A DNA stretch of 64,000 bases from Neoscytalidium dimidiatum (GCA_037367355.1 CM074702.1:124001-188000), one strand, 5' to 3'. Positions 34,057-46,240 are shown, numbered from the stretch's first letter. The notes: generated by a model not told the origin, from the sequence alone. Numbers and translations are program-made.

Positions 34057-35061
34057 ATGGACCTCAAGGACCTGTCGAGCAACTGGAAGAAGCTGCAGCA
34101 GAAGCTGAAGAGCAGCAGCGACAGGAAGGACGCAAAGCCCGCACTGAAGCGCAAGAGCCCAAAGGAGGAGTCATACAAGGTCACGAAGCGGGCAAAGACC
34201 AGCGCAACGTCCAAGCCGAAAGACCTTGCCAAAAAGCGCAAAATGGGCTCTCTGCTATCCACGGAGCAGTCCTCAAAAGACAAACAGCCCTCCTCCGCAG
34301 CTCCGCCGCCCTCCGCAACCCTCGCCCTCTTCGCCGAAGACCACGACATCCCCGTCGCCGACGTCGCCGCCGCCTACAACCTGCCCTCCCGCTCCACGAC
34401 CCAGCTCCCCGCCTCCACCTCCAACGCCTCCGACGTCCCCAACGCCGGCCTCGCCCCGAACGCCACGCCGGGCAAGTACATCGCGCTGGACTGCGAGATG
34501 GTCGGCGTGGGGCCGACGCCGGACCAGGACTCGCAGCTCGCGCGCGTGTCCGTCGTCGACTACCACGGCGCGCAGCTGTACGACTCGTACGTGCTGCCCA
34601 AGCTGCCCGTCACCGACTACCGCACCGCCGTCTCGGGCATCACGCCCGCCCTGCTGCGGCCCGGCTACGCCCGCCCCTTCGCCGACGTCCAGCGCGACGT
34701 CGCCGCCCTGCTCGAGGGCCGCATACTCGTCGGACACGCGATCAAGAACGATCTTGGCGCGCTGATGCTGTCGCATCCTAAGCGCGATATCAGGGATACG
34801 TCGCGCCATCCTGCGTTCCGGAAGCTGAGTATGGGGAAGGCGCCGGCGCTGAAGAAGTTGGCGAAGGAGTATTTGGGGGTGGAGATACAGGGTGGACAGC
34901 ACTCCAGTGTGGAGGATGCGAGGGCGACGATGCTGCTGTTTAGGAGGGAGAAGGATGCTTTCGAGGCGGAGCATGCGAAAAGGTGGGGGAGGCCGAAGAC
35001 GGAAGCGGCAGGTACAGGTGGTGGTGGGGCGAAGAAGAAGAAAAAGAAGGGCAAGAAATGA
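34057..35061 (+). CDS. REX4: RNA exonuclease 4 (REXO4-like)
   Basis: DEDD-family 3'-5' exonuclease involved in pre-rRNA processing, nucleolar; 334 aa, one exon. The start at 34057 (MDLKDLSSNWKKLQQKL) is chosen because REX4 homologues begin at this helix; the same frame is open upstream to 33868. Residues ~25-65 are Lys-rich, fitting nucleolar targeting. The exonuclease core has ALDCEMVG (Asp145, Glu147), GHAIKNDL (Asp232) and HSSVEDA (His282, Asp287), so all catalytic residues of a DEDDh enzyme are present. The tail ends in a poly-Lys stretch (AKKKKKKGKK). Codons favour C in the first half and G in the second half. Family assignment is secure; precise RNA substrate is by analogy with yeast Rex4. 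Confidence 0.93.
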   Translation: MDLKDLSSNWKKLQQKLKSSSDRKDAKPALKRKSPKEESYKVTKRAKTSATSKPKDLAKKRKMGSLLSTEQSSKDKQPSSAAPPPSATLALFAEDHDIPVADVAAAYNLPSRSTTQLPASTSNASDVPNAGLAPNATPGKYIALDCEMVGVGPTPDQDSQLARVSVVDYHGAQLYDSYVLPKLPVTDYRTAVSGITPALLRPGYARPFADVQRDVAALLEGRILVGHAIKNDLGALMLSHPKRDIRDTSRHPAFRKLSMGKAPALKKLAKEYLGVEIQGGQHSSVEDARATMLLFRREKDAFEAEHAKRWGRPKTEAAGTGGGGAKKKKKKGKK

Positions 35062-35912
35062 ACGGCCCGTACATGGGAAAAGGGCAGAAGCCGATTTGCA
35101 TGTCCTTATACCGGCGTGTCCTCAACGGTGTTTGAAGATCCTGTTCTGACGGAATTCAGTCCAGGCGAGTCCTTCTACACATGGTACGTGACGATCTTGC
35201 TGGTGCAATGCTTCGTCATTCTTCCTCTGAGTTTAGTTGAACGTGGTCGCTATGGAAGCATCTTTGACGGAGTTTGGACAAACAAAAGTTAAGATACCCC
35301 AGAGAGTATTCATTATTAACAGCTACCTACACAATCGCCCAAAACACACGTTCCTCATCTCTTCACCATCCACACATGTGCTCGCCATGTGCTTCACTCG
35401 TCCTTCCTCACCGATATCCGTGTCAGTTCCCGGCTGTTCCCATTCGCGAGGCCTCGCCCGCAACTATAGATGCTTTAGTCTAGATAAATCCAGTATGTTA
35501 AAGGCCGACCTTAGCCTCGAAGAGATGATAAGTGCTGGATGAGTGGCTCCTAAGACTTATGCTTTGTTGTAAACAGCCCTCTTTCCACTTCCTTGCGCTT
35601 TGATTGGCTGCTATCTAGACCGTGCGCAGACGGCCGGCGGAACATCAAAATTCTGCCGCTTGCGCCGCAGGAGATTTGGTGCGCCAAAGACTATTGATGG
35701 CACAAGGTCATGCGAGCCTCAAACGGGAAACAGTCCGCGAAACTGATGATGGATTTCTGGTTATCCTCTTAGCTAGTGAGTGGCATTGGTTATAGATATC
35801 TGACATTATAACCGAGGTATATAGAAAGCTTAAAAAATCGGGCATTAAGGCATTAACCAGACAATGATAGGGCTCCTGTTCCATCAAATATCCTGGGACC
35901 CAAATTCGTGGT
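35062..35912. other. intergenic
   Basis: 3' flank of REX4, then AT-moderate DNA without a supported gene up to the decayed nuclease. Confidence 0.6.
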
Positions 35913-37095
35913 TCAAAGTATCTTGAAACCAACGACAATTTCAAAGTGATCGTTGACCCAGGTGCTGTATTTTATCCTAACCGGCTCCTCACGCAAGACT
36001 CCCGCCTGTCGTAGTTTTGCTGCCTTTTCTTCCGAGTAATACTTCGTATGTGGTTCCTCTATGATTTTCCCCGCCTGAAGGTCTGTTTGACCGTTTCGCA
36101 CTTCCAAGCATCCACTTCGGTCTTGAGGGTTACGCCGAGCCGTCCGATTCTTCCAGTTACTTCCTGAACTTCGCTAAGGGCGACTATTTCTAGATGCCCA
36201 GTGTAGAAGAATTTGTCTATTCGTTTCCTCGCTGGTTTTCCGGCCGGGTGATGACCCCACGTATTTCCTTTAGCTTGACCGAAGGTATGATCCTTTTGGA
36301 AAGGTTTCAGCATCGGTACTGGTGTAGGAACGTCTTCCCATGCATCCATCATATCAATATCGCTGCCCTTGTGGTATCTGTGCTCCGATCGATCACACAC
36401 ATTCATGTCACCTCATACGACACCAGCAACAATCCTGAATCCCATGACCAGTTTGCCTTTGGACAAGGATGAAATGAGAGCCAGCTGATCTTGACGGTAC
36501 GCTATACTCCCCCACAGAGTGACTCCAAGTGTGTCGTACAGAGACGAAGGCACTCTTGCGGATTTGTCTGCGCACCAGAATTTGACACCAAGATATCGAC
36601 CACCAGAGCGTCCCTTCCCATGCTCGTGACAAACGGGACACGGAAGCAGTTAGTTACTGACAGATCCTTGGAGCACATAATCAGGATAAAATACGGTGCC
36701 GCGTTCCAGTCCAGACGTCTGAAGACGAACGTCTCAGCGGTGACGTCTGTATAGATGGAGCTCGGAGGACGTGTGTCGGAGAGAATAAAGTTATTTTGCA
36801 CCCACCAGCTCGCTAACATGGTATGGAGGGATTCGAGGCGGACTTCCTGGAGCATTACGGCCAAGGAACGTGGCTCCTGACCAAAGATTTCTTCGAGATG
36901 CTTCAGCATCGCGGAGGCGCGGGCAGCGGGATCAACCGCGTTCATTTGAATGTTCCAGGAGACGACCTTGAGAATTCTCTTGCGCGAGACCAGACAGGAA
37001 TGGAATGTCGGGACAAAGCTGAAATCTCGCGGCAGCTGTATGGGGGCTGGAAGCTGAGTGGTGTAATGCGGGCCGTCATAGTACACTCTGCCCAT
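35913..37095 (-). pseudogene. EEP-family nuclease pseudogene
   Basis: Remnant of an endonuclease/exonuclease/phosphatase (EEP) family protein, the fold of TDP2 and APE1. The segment 37095-36502 has LKVVSWNIQMNAVDP, AVMLQEVR (catalytic Glu) and CTTHLESL. A frameshift near 36500 leads to YRQDQLALISSL in another frame, a TGA at 36413-36415, then the motif GDMNVCD and DKFFYTG to about 36108. A second shift near 36105 leads to a last piece ending WVNDHFEIVVGFKIL at 35913, close to the usual SDHxGL end of the family. At least two frameshifts and one nonsense codon mean it is dead or very badly assembled. Lies directly downstream of the arrestin remnant on the same strand. Confidence 0.75.
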
Positions 37096-37199
37096 TGCCC
37101 TCCCAGATGTTCTCGGACTGGCCGGTCATCTTCTGGGCTTAAGGAGTCTAATCGACGTTGCGCTGGTGAAGAAGAAGAAGAAGAAGAAGCATGCTTTCG

Positions 37200-38021
37200 C
37201 CACTGCAGGTGAGTCTTACAGCAAGGCAGTAAGTTGAGTATCTTCGTACAGACGCGGTACATCGATGGCTCAAAGATGATTTTGTCCTTCACGCGGAAAA
37301 TCGCGTCGCGGTAGCGCAGCGTAGTAAGTCCGCACCCTCAGCTTGCTGCTGAGATAGCAGATCTCTAGAGGCGCTCCTCGAGCACTAATTTAGTCCAATC
37401 TCAAAAACACCGTAGCGCCTGAAGAGGAGTAAAAGTTACCTTCTGGAATAATGTCAACGCGAGGCAGCTGCCACGTCTCAGCAACCAGATTACCCAGCAG
37501 TTTGTTCCTGAGGAGCCCTTTGCGGACAACACGCTCCTCATGTGGCCGATATACTGGATCACCGTTGCCATCTACGAAGACAGGCGGCTGCTCTTCATAC
37601 ATCGGCTTTATGATAAGTGGTTTGCTTGCCAAAGAGAGCCTTCTGGTCTTGCCAGTTGCCTTGTCCTGCCAGACGACGGCAAATTCGACGGCGTAGGTAA
37701 TCTTAACAGCGTCGGGCGTGAAGCTGTCACCAGCATATTTCTACCGTCGTGGTCTGCGGTGAATATGCTCGGAGGCGGCTGTAGGTGTGCCATGCGGACA
37801 TGGTCGTTGGGCCGGACAGGTCTTGTCGAGGAGCCGAGATGGTACAGTAAAGGTGAATGGTAAGCTGTAGATACGGCCAAGCCCGAGGACTTGGGGTTGT
37901 GGAAGCGAACAGCTGTCGACAGGTTGTTCCAACTCCAGAAAACGATGACTGGCCATTTGCTGGTGTAATCCACCGGAATGGGCCCCGCTGACGTTGAAGG
38001 AAGTCTCGCTACATCCTGCAA
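37200..38021 (-). pseudogene. arrestin-like protein pseudogene
   Basis: Remnant of a fungal arrestin-like (ART/Bul-type) trafficking adaptor. Recognisable pieces in order: HRFLELEQPVDSCSLPQPQV with YSLPFTFTVPSRLLDK; then in another frame NDHVRMAHLQPPPSIFTADH; back in the first frame FTPDAVKITYAVEFAVV, KPLIIKPMYEEQPPVFV and FYSSSGATVFLRL. A TAA follows at 37390-37392, after which the homologous frame goes on as SSKLRVRTYYAALPRRDFP and is cut again by TGA at 37270-37272. Two compensating frameshifts and two stops show decay. The N-terminal beta strands are not clearly recognisable; pieces at 38199-38413 may belong to them. Confidence 0.7.
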
Positions 38022-39224
38022 TATGTTATGAATGCTCTTTATTCGTACTTTTGTTCAGAATCTGCTCTTTATATGCACACTCACCTACAAATAGAACTTC
38101 TGTGCGGTCATACTTCGTATATTGCATAGCTTAGATAATTATCACTCCCGTAACACCATACATAGTCGAGAAGAAACCATAAGGAACCGTTTTCCTCGTC
38201 AATGGAGAAAGATGCTCGGAGATTTAATTCTCACCCATCTTGTATTCCACGGCACTCCATAGTGCAGTGCTGTGGAAATACCTGCCGAAGCACTTGATCG
38301 TACGACAGATGACAAGGAGCCAGCCTTTCCAGCGGAACCAGCTTGACTGTACCAGAAGCATTGGAGAGATGAATCAATTCTAAAACGTATTGTAGGATGT
38401 TCCAAAGAAACATGTTCCTAATGCATAGCTAACAATGTTCCGCAGATCTACATACTAATCGTACTCCACGTGGTCTCTCTGCGCGTTGAATTGAGAGTTC
38501 CTTGGCTCGCCTAGCTAGAACGACAAGGAGATATACCATGCATTGCTGCTCTTATTATGAGGCTAAGCTTTGCGAAGGTGATTCCAATGACTAGGTGTTG
38601 GGTACGGATTCATATACCCAGAGGGCCTGATCTCGTAGGAATTGCTTAATCAAGCTAGGGACCTGCGCAGAGCATGCTAATCCGCGTCGGTTGCCGGCAA
38701 ACTTCTCGTGTACCGACAACTTTCCCTTGTTCCGGCGACATTGTTGAGCAGAAGGTTCCCGCTTCATGCAGTTGTCCACGGCCAATTATCACCGTTACCG
38801 GCGCCGAAGATATGGCCGTCACGTCCAAAGACGATCCGGCCTGCCAAATCCTACCTATCTGGCTTCTGCAATGTACCGAAGGATCCGGAGCCCCATTCAT
38901 AGGTCCGCTCCTGTCCCGGACTATGCTACACCGTACTACGCTCCAAAGGTTACCCCGCAAATCTTGCAGAAGTACAGTACAATCACGGCAACGTCAAGTA
39001 GCTACGGCGACGTTACTGACTAGTGTTCGTTGAAATAAAAAAAAAATAAGGAGGTTAAATTGAGAGTCCTTTGATTCGAGAACACAAGTTATCACGAATA
39101 CTAAGGTAGGGTGATAACATTTTTTTTCTCGTTTGCATCCGCTTACCTCAGCTGCTACCCCGCCTTTGGTCTTCGATGCGATGTAAGATCGCCTGTAGAA
39201 GCCTCACCGCGCTCCCTCGAAGCC
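38022..39224. other. intergenic, decayed
   Basis: May include unrecognised N-terminal pieces of the arrestin remnant (minus-strand frames at 38199-38413). 38500-39100 holds nothing I can support; short A and T tracts occur at 39038-39050 and 39120-39127. Confidence 0.45.
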
Positions 39225-41455
39225 ATGAAAACCGAGCCCCTGTTCAACAGGCCTTGCTCGGTGTGTCAAGATGTACTGCAGAACCAGCGTGGGCTTTACC
39301 AATCTGGCGAGGGGGAGTTTCGACACGATCACCACAAGTCTGCAGGAAGCCTTCAGCGTTCCAGCGACCAACCATGTTACATCTGCTCGACCGTGTGGAC
39401 GAGCATGGGTGAAGTCGAAAGAAAGGAAACCGTCAATGCTCACTATAGAGGTCATTGCACAACTCTATGTCTGCTCAGTCCCGATGTGATGGCTCCGGGC
39501 TCAGACGAATATAAAGATGTTGTCTTTTTGATTGTCGAGGTCAATAGGGGCGATGAATACTTGGCGATTGGCAAAAATATGGTCATCACTTCTGTGATGT
39601 TTCTTGTGATACCATCTGAACGTCAGCATCGAGACTGCCATCCCTGTAGATTGGCTCCGCGCTAATTGAACAACCCTCAGATATGGAAAAGTACAATGTT
39701 CGACAGCCACTGGAAACGAACACAGGGTCGGAAGCATCATGGGCCTTGGCATCTGGGTGGTTATCAAACTGCTTAAAGATGCACAAACGTTGCAATGCAC
39801 CCGAACCTCAGCTCACAAATTGGTATCCAACCCGACTCCTCGACATTGGCCACTGTGCCGATTCCCGGATTCGTCTCATAGAAACCCACACTACGCGTCC
39901 GGAAGGTCCCTACGTAACCCTCAGCCACCGATGGGGCACATCCCATTTCATACAACTTAAATGCGCACTACTCCCCTCCTTTCAGCAGTCCATACCACCA
40001 CACGACCTTCCTTCAACCTTCCTTGATGCCATCCAAATCGCCCGCCGCCTCGGGGCACGCTACATCTGGATCGACTCCCTCTGCATCATCCAGGACAGCC
40101 GCGCAGACTGGCTTCACGAAGCCGCCCTCATGGAGCACGTCTACTCCTCCTCTCTCTGCAACATTTCCGCAACGCACGGCCGACCCAGCTCCACCGGCCT
40201 CTTCTCCAACCGAGACCCGACGCTGCTGTACCCGTGCAAGACCGTCATGTCCTGGGACGGCGGGCCGAAGCGAGAGTATCAGGTCCACCACACGTCACTC
40301 TGGACGAACGAAGTGGTCGGCGCGCCGCTGAACCAGCGCGCGTGGGTCGTGCAGGAGCGGCTGCTGGCGCCGCGGATCCTGCACTTCGGCGCGCGGCAGC
40401 TGCTCTGGGAGTGCCGCGAGCACGACGCGGCCGAGGCGTACCCGGCAGGCCTGCCGCAGACGCTCGCCTCCGGGCAGGCATCCTACAAGTCCCTCGACCC
40501 GCTGTCCGTCGACGAGCCGCAGCGGGACGACGAACGCCGCAGGGAAAGGGAGACGAGCGTCTTCCACGGCTGGAACCGCGTTCTCGAAGCCTACTCCAAC
40601 AGCCTGCTGACCAAGCCGGAGGACAAGCTGGTCGCCCTTTCGGGAATCGTGAGGAAGACGCAAGCGGTGATGGCGTCGCTGGTGCCCCCGCCTTCTGACG
40701 GCGCCCGCGAAGCCAAGGCTTCCTACGGCGCCGGCCTCTGGCTCGACCATCTGCCGAACCAGCTGCTCTGGTTCGTCCGAGACTGCCGCCAGTGCGACGG
40801 CCAGCCGTCGGTCCGCCGAGCTGTGCCATACAGGGCGCCCAGCTTCTCGTGGGCGAGCGTGGACGGGAGCATCACGCCGGGCTGGTTCAAGGACGCTGAG
40901 GATACGGTCGAGCTCGCCGAGGTCGTGGAGGCGTTCGTCGAGCCGGAAACCCGCGGGAACCCTGCCGGGCCTGTGAAGAGCGGCTTTGTGCGCCTGCGCG
41001 GCATGCTGAAGAAGTTGCGGCTGAGCAGAATGAAGACTATGCCTGCTATGTGGAACGTGACGATCGATGGGTCATTGCTTGACTCGGAGGACTACCGCGA
41101 TGACGAGCCAAGGATATTTAGTCCCCAGGTCATGCTTGATGTGGATCAACCTGCTTTTGACGAGGAGCAGCAAGCAAGGCTATACTGCATGCCTGTTGAA
41201 GGGAAGCCACAAGTGGAACCAGGGCGTTCAGAGCCGAACAGCCGCCAGAAATTACGGACTCTTATGGGATTGGTCCTTGTCGCAGTCGGTGACTCTTCGT
41301 CGGGATGTTTCGAACGACTTGGAGTTTTCGCCGCTAATCGGCAAGTGCATATTGAGCACCTGCTGGCTCATAATAAGGCGGAGGAAAGAGCCAGCTCATT
41401 TCCGTCTGAAGCGTATGATGCGCAGACAGCCCGTCACACAGTTCGCATTATCTAA
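39225..41455 (+). CDS. HET-domain (heterokaryon incompatibility) protein
   Basis: 723-aa protein with the HET domain found in fungal non-self recognition genes. Two exons, 39225-39621 and 39681-41455, with a 59-nt intron (GTCAGC...CTCAG); the phase-1 junction reads VIPSEHMEKYNV. Exon 1 has a Cys-containing start (CSVCQDVL, PCYICSTVW) typical of these proteins. The HET core follows in exon 2: YVTLSHRWG, DAIQIARRLGARYIWIDSLCIIQD, EAALMEHVYSSSLCNISA and LNQRAWVVQERLLAPRILHF. The C-terminal third has no recognised effector repeat such as WD40 or NACHT. The frame is intact. HET proteins trigger cell death on incompatible fusion, but most family members, including this one, have no proven role. Confidence 0.93.
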
Positions 41456-42531
41456 AATGACAGATACACCGCTTGGATGATATACTTGAATTACACGACC
41501 CTCCTAAAACCGTTCATTGCGGAATTAAGGGTCATACTGAATTTGGGTTACGTCTTTATGCGCTATTATAATCGGGTTGACCCAAGCTACATCACAGAAT
41601 TCAGATTATACTGTGGATTAGGCAGAAATCTCTACTCCAGATCATAAGAACTTAGTGGCATAGCCAACGGGAAGACTCCAGAGGCACTGCATGAGACTCT
41701 TGATGGAGGAGGATCTTTTCTCCAGAGATAATGATTCCTTTCTTAGCTATAAAGATATGCTAAGTTGAAAGAGACAGGCAGATATGTTCCCTTCTCTCCC
41801 AACAAGCTTATGATATTTCCTCACAACCAGCCAAAAACTGGGAACTACTCCGTGACCACGACCTCTGAGAAGATGTAGTCTTACGTTTCTTGTATATTTT
41901 TTCAAGAATCAAATCATCAATGCGCCAACTTTCACCGCTTTCTGGACTAGCCCCGGAGCATGGAAGAGGCACTATGGAAGACTTAGAGGTGCCGGGGAAG
42001 CCTTACCTCAACGGTATGAGTGACTACAACACGCTCACTCCGCGCTATCATCCCCTCGCCCGGACTATTTGCTCAATATTCAAGCATTCTGTATGGAGAT
42101 CTCCTCTCGATTATGGACGATCCACACCGCACCAGATAAATCCTGATAGTTTCCATCTAACCGGATCACCTTCGGCGAACTTCGGAAAATGGGCACAGGA
42201 AACACAGAACTTCTACGGATGCCACTAGAACCTGTGACACCTGTAGAAGCTCACACGAAGACTTCAAGAGTGTGATAAGAAGTCAAATTGTAAGAAAAGA
42301 GAAGCGATGACGCCACGCTCATGAAAAGGGCTGAGACGAGAAGACTCTAAAAGAAAAAGGAAACGACGCCATCATGCTTTCAGTGGCTGCAAGCCTTCCA
42401 TCTCTATCAAGTACGAGTACGCCATATTACGTTCTCCGCCCCCCAAATACACGCCAAACATGTCAGAATATGTATTCCCTCACCATATTCTCTCAATACA
42501 TCCTTCAGGCACGTACAGCAAGCCCTCCGAC
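41456..42531. other. intergenic
   Basis: Between the convergent 3' ends of the HET gene and the fatty-acid synthase-like gene. A 112-aa frame at 41890-42228 has no motif and is probably chance. Confidence 0.55.
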
Positions 42532-44133
42532 TTACAACGGCACATCCTCCATCATCTCGACCGCTCCTTCCCTGCCTACCGTAATGATCACATCGCCCAG
42601 TGTCTTAGCGCGGAACCCGGCCTCGCAATACGTGAAGTAGTATTCCCACTTGCGCCTGAACGTCTCGACATCCTTCTTCGCCATTGACTGGCCGCGTTTC
42701 TCGCTCTCGACAAGCAGGGCCGGCTTGATCTTGTCGTCGAAATTCCGCATGAAGTCTTCGCGCCACAGACGCAGCGTCTTGGCGTAGTGCGGGCCGATGT
42801 TCTCGATGTCGTCGACAATCAGGGTCTTGCGGCTGCCGGCGTTGATGGAGGCGACGAGCTGGGAGACGGTGGGGAGGTGGCCGCCGGGGAAGATGTAGCG
42901 GCGGATGAAGTCATCGGAGGAGGCGTAGGCATCGTAGCGCTAATGGAAGCGGGCGAAGGTTAGTAGAGAAGTCTACCACTTCACGGGGGGAAAAAATGCA
43001 GAGCCATGGCGTCGCTAAATCTAAAGAAAGGACGAGAACTCACTGTCTCGGGCATGGTGATGCACTGGAATACCGCAATACCGCCGTCCTTCTTGAGTAA
43101 TCTGTTCACGCACTCGAAATACGTGACCAGGAATTCCTTCCCTACTGCCTCCAGCATCTCAATGCTCACAATCTTGTCGTAAGCGCCTCTTGCGTTCTGC
43201 GGCGGAGGCAGTGCGCGGTAGTCGCATAGCAAAACCTCAATCCGGTCCTCGAGGCCTGCTTCCCGAATTCGATCCTCGGCGAGTTCCTTCTGCTCGGTGC
43301 TCAAAGTCAAGCTAGTGACTTTACAGCCAGACCTTTGCACCGCGCGGATAGCGAAGCTTCCCCAGCCAGTGCCGATCTCCAGAACGTGATCCGTTGATTT
43401 AAGATGAGCATTGTTGATGAAGCGGTCAAGTTTGCGCATCTGTGCGGCCTCCAGTGTCTCGTTTGCGGATAGTGGTGAAGTCTTGGGGAGCCAGATAGGA
43501 CACGAGTAGGTCATGTCTGGGGACAAGAAAGCGGCAAACATGTCATTGCTAATGTCGTAGTGTGCAGCAATATTCAGGCGAGCATTTGAGAGCGTATTTG
43601 TGGCGCGGGCAAGGCCAGCAAGATTCGTGCTGATTGTAGACGTGATTGTGGAGCCATCGGAGAGGTCCTCCCGATTGAGAATGAAAAGCTGGAGCGAAAA
43701 GTTAATTGCTGGATTTTCCTACCAGGTATCCTACGCGTACCTCAAAGAATGCCGTCAAGTCCGGGCACGACACTTCTCCTAGCATGTAGCTTTCTGCAAA
43801 GCCCTGTGGACTGATTAGCTTGCTACTGCCGCTTCGCGAACTCGTGCGCGCTCGGGCGAGGCGTACCATGTCTGCGAAGAGCATCATTCGCACCCAGAAC
43901 GCGTCCTTGTGCACGCGCAGCGTCGTTCGCGGTACGCCTTCCAGATTCTCAGCCTTTCCACAGAGTGTCTGCTTCCCATCCGCATCCACGATATCCAAAC
44001 GGCCCTGGCGCATGCGTCCGAGGACTGCCATGACGGCGCTCCGCGACAGCGTCACGAGCGGGCCCCAGGCCACAGTGCCGGCATAGCTGCGAAGTGCATT
44101 AAAGCGTGTCGCAAGAGGTGTTACAATTGCCAT
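42532..44133 (-). CDS. cyclopropane-fatty-acyl-phospholipid synthase-like
   Basis: SAM-dependent methyltransferase of the CFA/mycolic-acid synthase family, which adds a methylene bridge to unsaturated acyl chains of phospholipids. Four exons: 44133-43867, 43803-43741, 43688-43044, 42939-42532; introns of 63, 52 and 104 nt, phase 0 at each; 460 aa, longer than the bacterial enzyme by an N-terminal SCP2-like region. Motifs: ESYMLGEVSCPDL (N-terminal domain), NIAAHYDISNDMF, the family's SCPIW variant after MTYSC, SAM-binding VLEIGTGWGSFAI, LTLSTEQKELAEDRI, IVSIEMLEAVG, and a C-terminal YIFPGGHLPTVSQL and YYFTYCEAGF. Family is clear; whether the fungal enzyme makes cyclopropane or methyl-branched lipids is not known to me. 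Confidence 0.92.
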
Positions 44134-45368
44134 TGGATGTGAAGTCTACGGAGCTCGGGCGTGAATGGCGTGGGAGCTCGCTGCGAGCATGCGCGCTGGG
44201 TCTAAACAACGGAAAGGGCACGAAGATGAGGAGGAGACTGCTACACGACGGTCGGCCTGTGATGCAGCAGCCAGAGACACGGCTCGGCAAGTGGTGAGGA
44301 GTGGCAGATGGGGCAATTGCCGGGAGGGACAGTGAAGGAGAAAAAAAGACAAAGGCACTCAGACTGGAGACAAGGACGGGGCGGGGCAGAGCAGGTACAG
44401 CAGGAAGGAGAACGGTAGACAAGGTGCGGCGGAAAAGAAGTCACCCAGAGCTGCATTTACCCTAGGGTGCCGGTTGCGCATCGGAAGCGCAATCTGGCAC
44501 AGGTCGGCCGGGGACAGGCACAACCCCCCGGGCGGTGACATGGTTGGTGGGGCAATTGGTGAGTGAAAGGTAAGTCGAGGGACCGGAAAGGTGGGCTATT
44601 TGTCGCATCGGGCGTAGGCTGCGCGCGAGAGCTGTCTTTTGTCTGCCCCGGCCTTGCCCTTTGAAGCGCATCGATGACGTTTGCGTGATCTCGACTCGGA
44701 GGGCGGACTTGGGAAAGCTCCGGCGGCCGTCCAACGTGCTTGACGAGAGCTTGAAGGCGTCCATTGTTTGCCCGATGTCCGCAGAAGGTGGCGTGAAGGC
44801 GACAGCGACGACGGGCCCGGTGGTAGTGGTCAATGGGTGAGAGTGCGACAGGCGTGGGTCATGCTGGAGAGGGCTCGCGGAAGGAGGCCGATCCGGCGGG
44901 GCCCCTGCAGGCAACGGGCGCGCGATGCGGGGAGCTTTCGTCGATGGCCGGGCCCGATGTACCAGCACGCACCCGCGCACGCCGACTCGCGCCGCAAAAA
45001 AGCATGTGTCAGTGTTGTCAGCGTCTCTGCCATCCATTCTCGGCATGAGCAGCGCGCCGGTCAGCGGCTTTTGGGAATGGGTCGGGGCGGATAGCAGTTG
45101 GTGTAGCAGTGGTGAGACGACGAGCAGGCGCATGCGACATGCACGATGAGTGAAGCTTCGCCGATCGCAAGGACGATGGGAAGAAGCTTATCTTATCGTG
45201 CAGCTCGCAGGGTTGGTTGGTGTGGCCAGCCATCCCGGCAGCCTGCCGATCCGATGCCGCCGCTCGCTCGCGCCCCGGACGCGCCGTCGCGTCGCGCCCA
45301 TTTGACGCGTCTTCCTTCACGAATGCGTTCCGGCTCTTGCAGCACCACCTCGCAATCCACTCGCAGCC
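44134..45368. other. intergenic, divergent promoters
   Basis: GC-rich region between divergent starts of the CFA-synthase-like gene and RNase H2C. Long open frames on both strands reflect base composition; none shows a family motif. Confidence 0.6.
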
Positions 45369-45990
45369 ATGCTGTCCATCCAGCGTTCCTCGCCTCAGTC
45401 GACAAAATGCACGCCCAACTTGCTTCCCTGCCGCATTGAACATAGTGGGCCAGTCAACGCTGCCGGTCGGTACTGGCAGCCGGAAGACGAAGGTGGTGCG
45501 TTGCGCATCCAGGATGTATTGACAAGTCAGGGCTGACCCAGCTGTGCAGACGATACTCAGACAGCCTATTTTCGCGGCCGTAAGCTTCGCGGCCGCAAGC
45601 ACAAGTTGCCAGACGGCTACAGAGGTATGAGGAGATTCCAGCTCGACCAAGCTCCGTGGCTAACGCGACAGCAGGTGCTATCTTGACCAACACTCACAAG
45701 GTACTTCCTCAACCAGAAATCGAACGTGGCGCTGAGCCGGACGATGAGGGCGAAGACGGAAAAACTCAGGTGGGCGTGATGGAAGAGATCGGCGAATTCG
45801 ACGAGGTCGTTGTTTGGGGCCACGAAGTTGCACCCGATGAGACCGAGGACCCGTATGCCAAAGGAATTAGCGAGTGGATCTCGTTCGCCGAGGCTGTAAG
45901 TTGGACGGCAGGTATAGGAGTTGCGCCGCTGACCCGAGTCAGATTCACTCTTCGCCAGTACAGAAGGATGCCTCGGACGCGCCCAGGTAG
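45369..45990 (+). CDS. RNH203: ribonuclease H2 subunit C
   Basis: Non-catalytic subunit of the nuclear RNase H2 complex, which removes ribonucleotides and RNA primers from DNA. Four short exons: 45369-45495, 45550-45624, 45675-45895, 45964-45990; introns 54, 50 and 68 nt; 149 aa. The spliced product reads TPNLLPCRIEHSGPVN, then TQTAYFRGRKLRGRKHKLPD across exon 2, and VVVWGHEVAPDETEDPYAKG with EWISFAEA before the end, all hallmarks of the subunit. The first donor could be GTGCGT at 45496 or GTGGTG three bases upstream; both keep the frame. The gene is easy to miss because no single frame exceeds 130 codons. Convergent with the DUF4385 gene. Confidence 0.88.
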
Positions 45991-46240
45991 TGTCGACTTT
46001 TTAATCTGGTCGAAGCGTTCTCGTCTAGGATACGGAGTGAGGTGATCTACGGAGTCCTTGATCTTTGCGGCAAAGAGGTTAGATCGCACGGTATTACGAA
46101 AATGGAGTTTGGAGTTAGGTGGATCATCAAGATATGTTTGAAGAGATACTCACGGCGGGACGCTTGGAAGGACGATGCTTCCTGCTGCTAGGTTGAGGTT
46201 TGAAATCCTTACCAAAGCGAATTATGACGTGAATGACACT

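Noticed and set aside
37168..37190. (GAA)n run
   Set aside because: Short simple repeat in the gap between two pseudogenes; no sign of function.
44462..45133. 223-aa minus-strand frame upstream of RNase H2C
   Set aside because: GC-driven open frame with no motif, overlapped by other frames on both strands.
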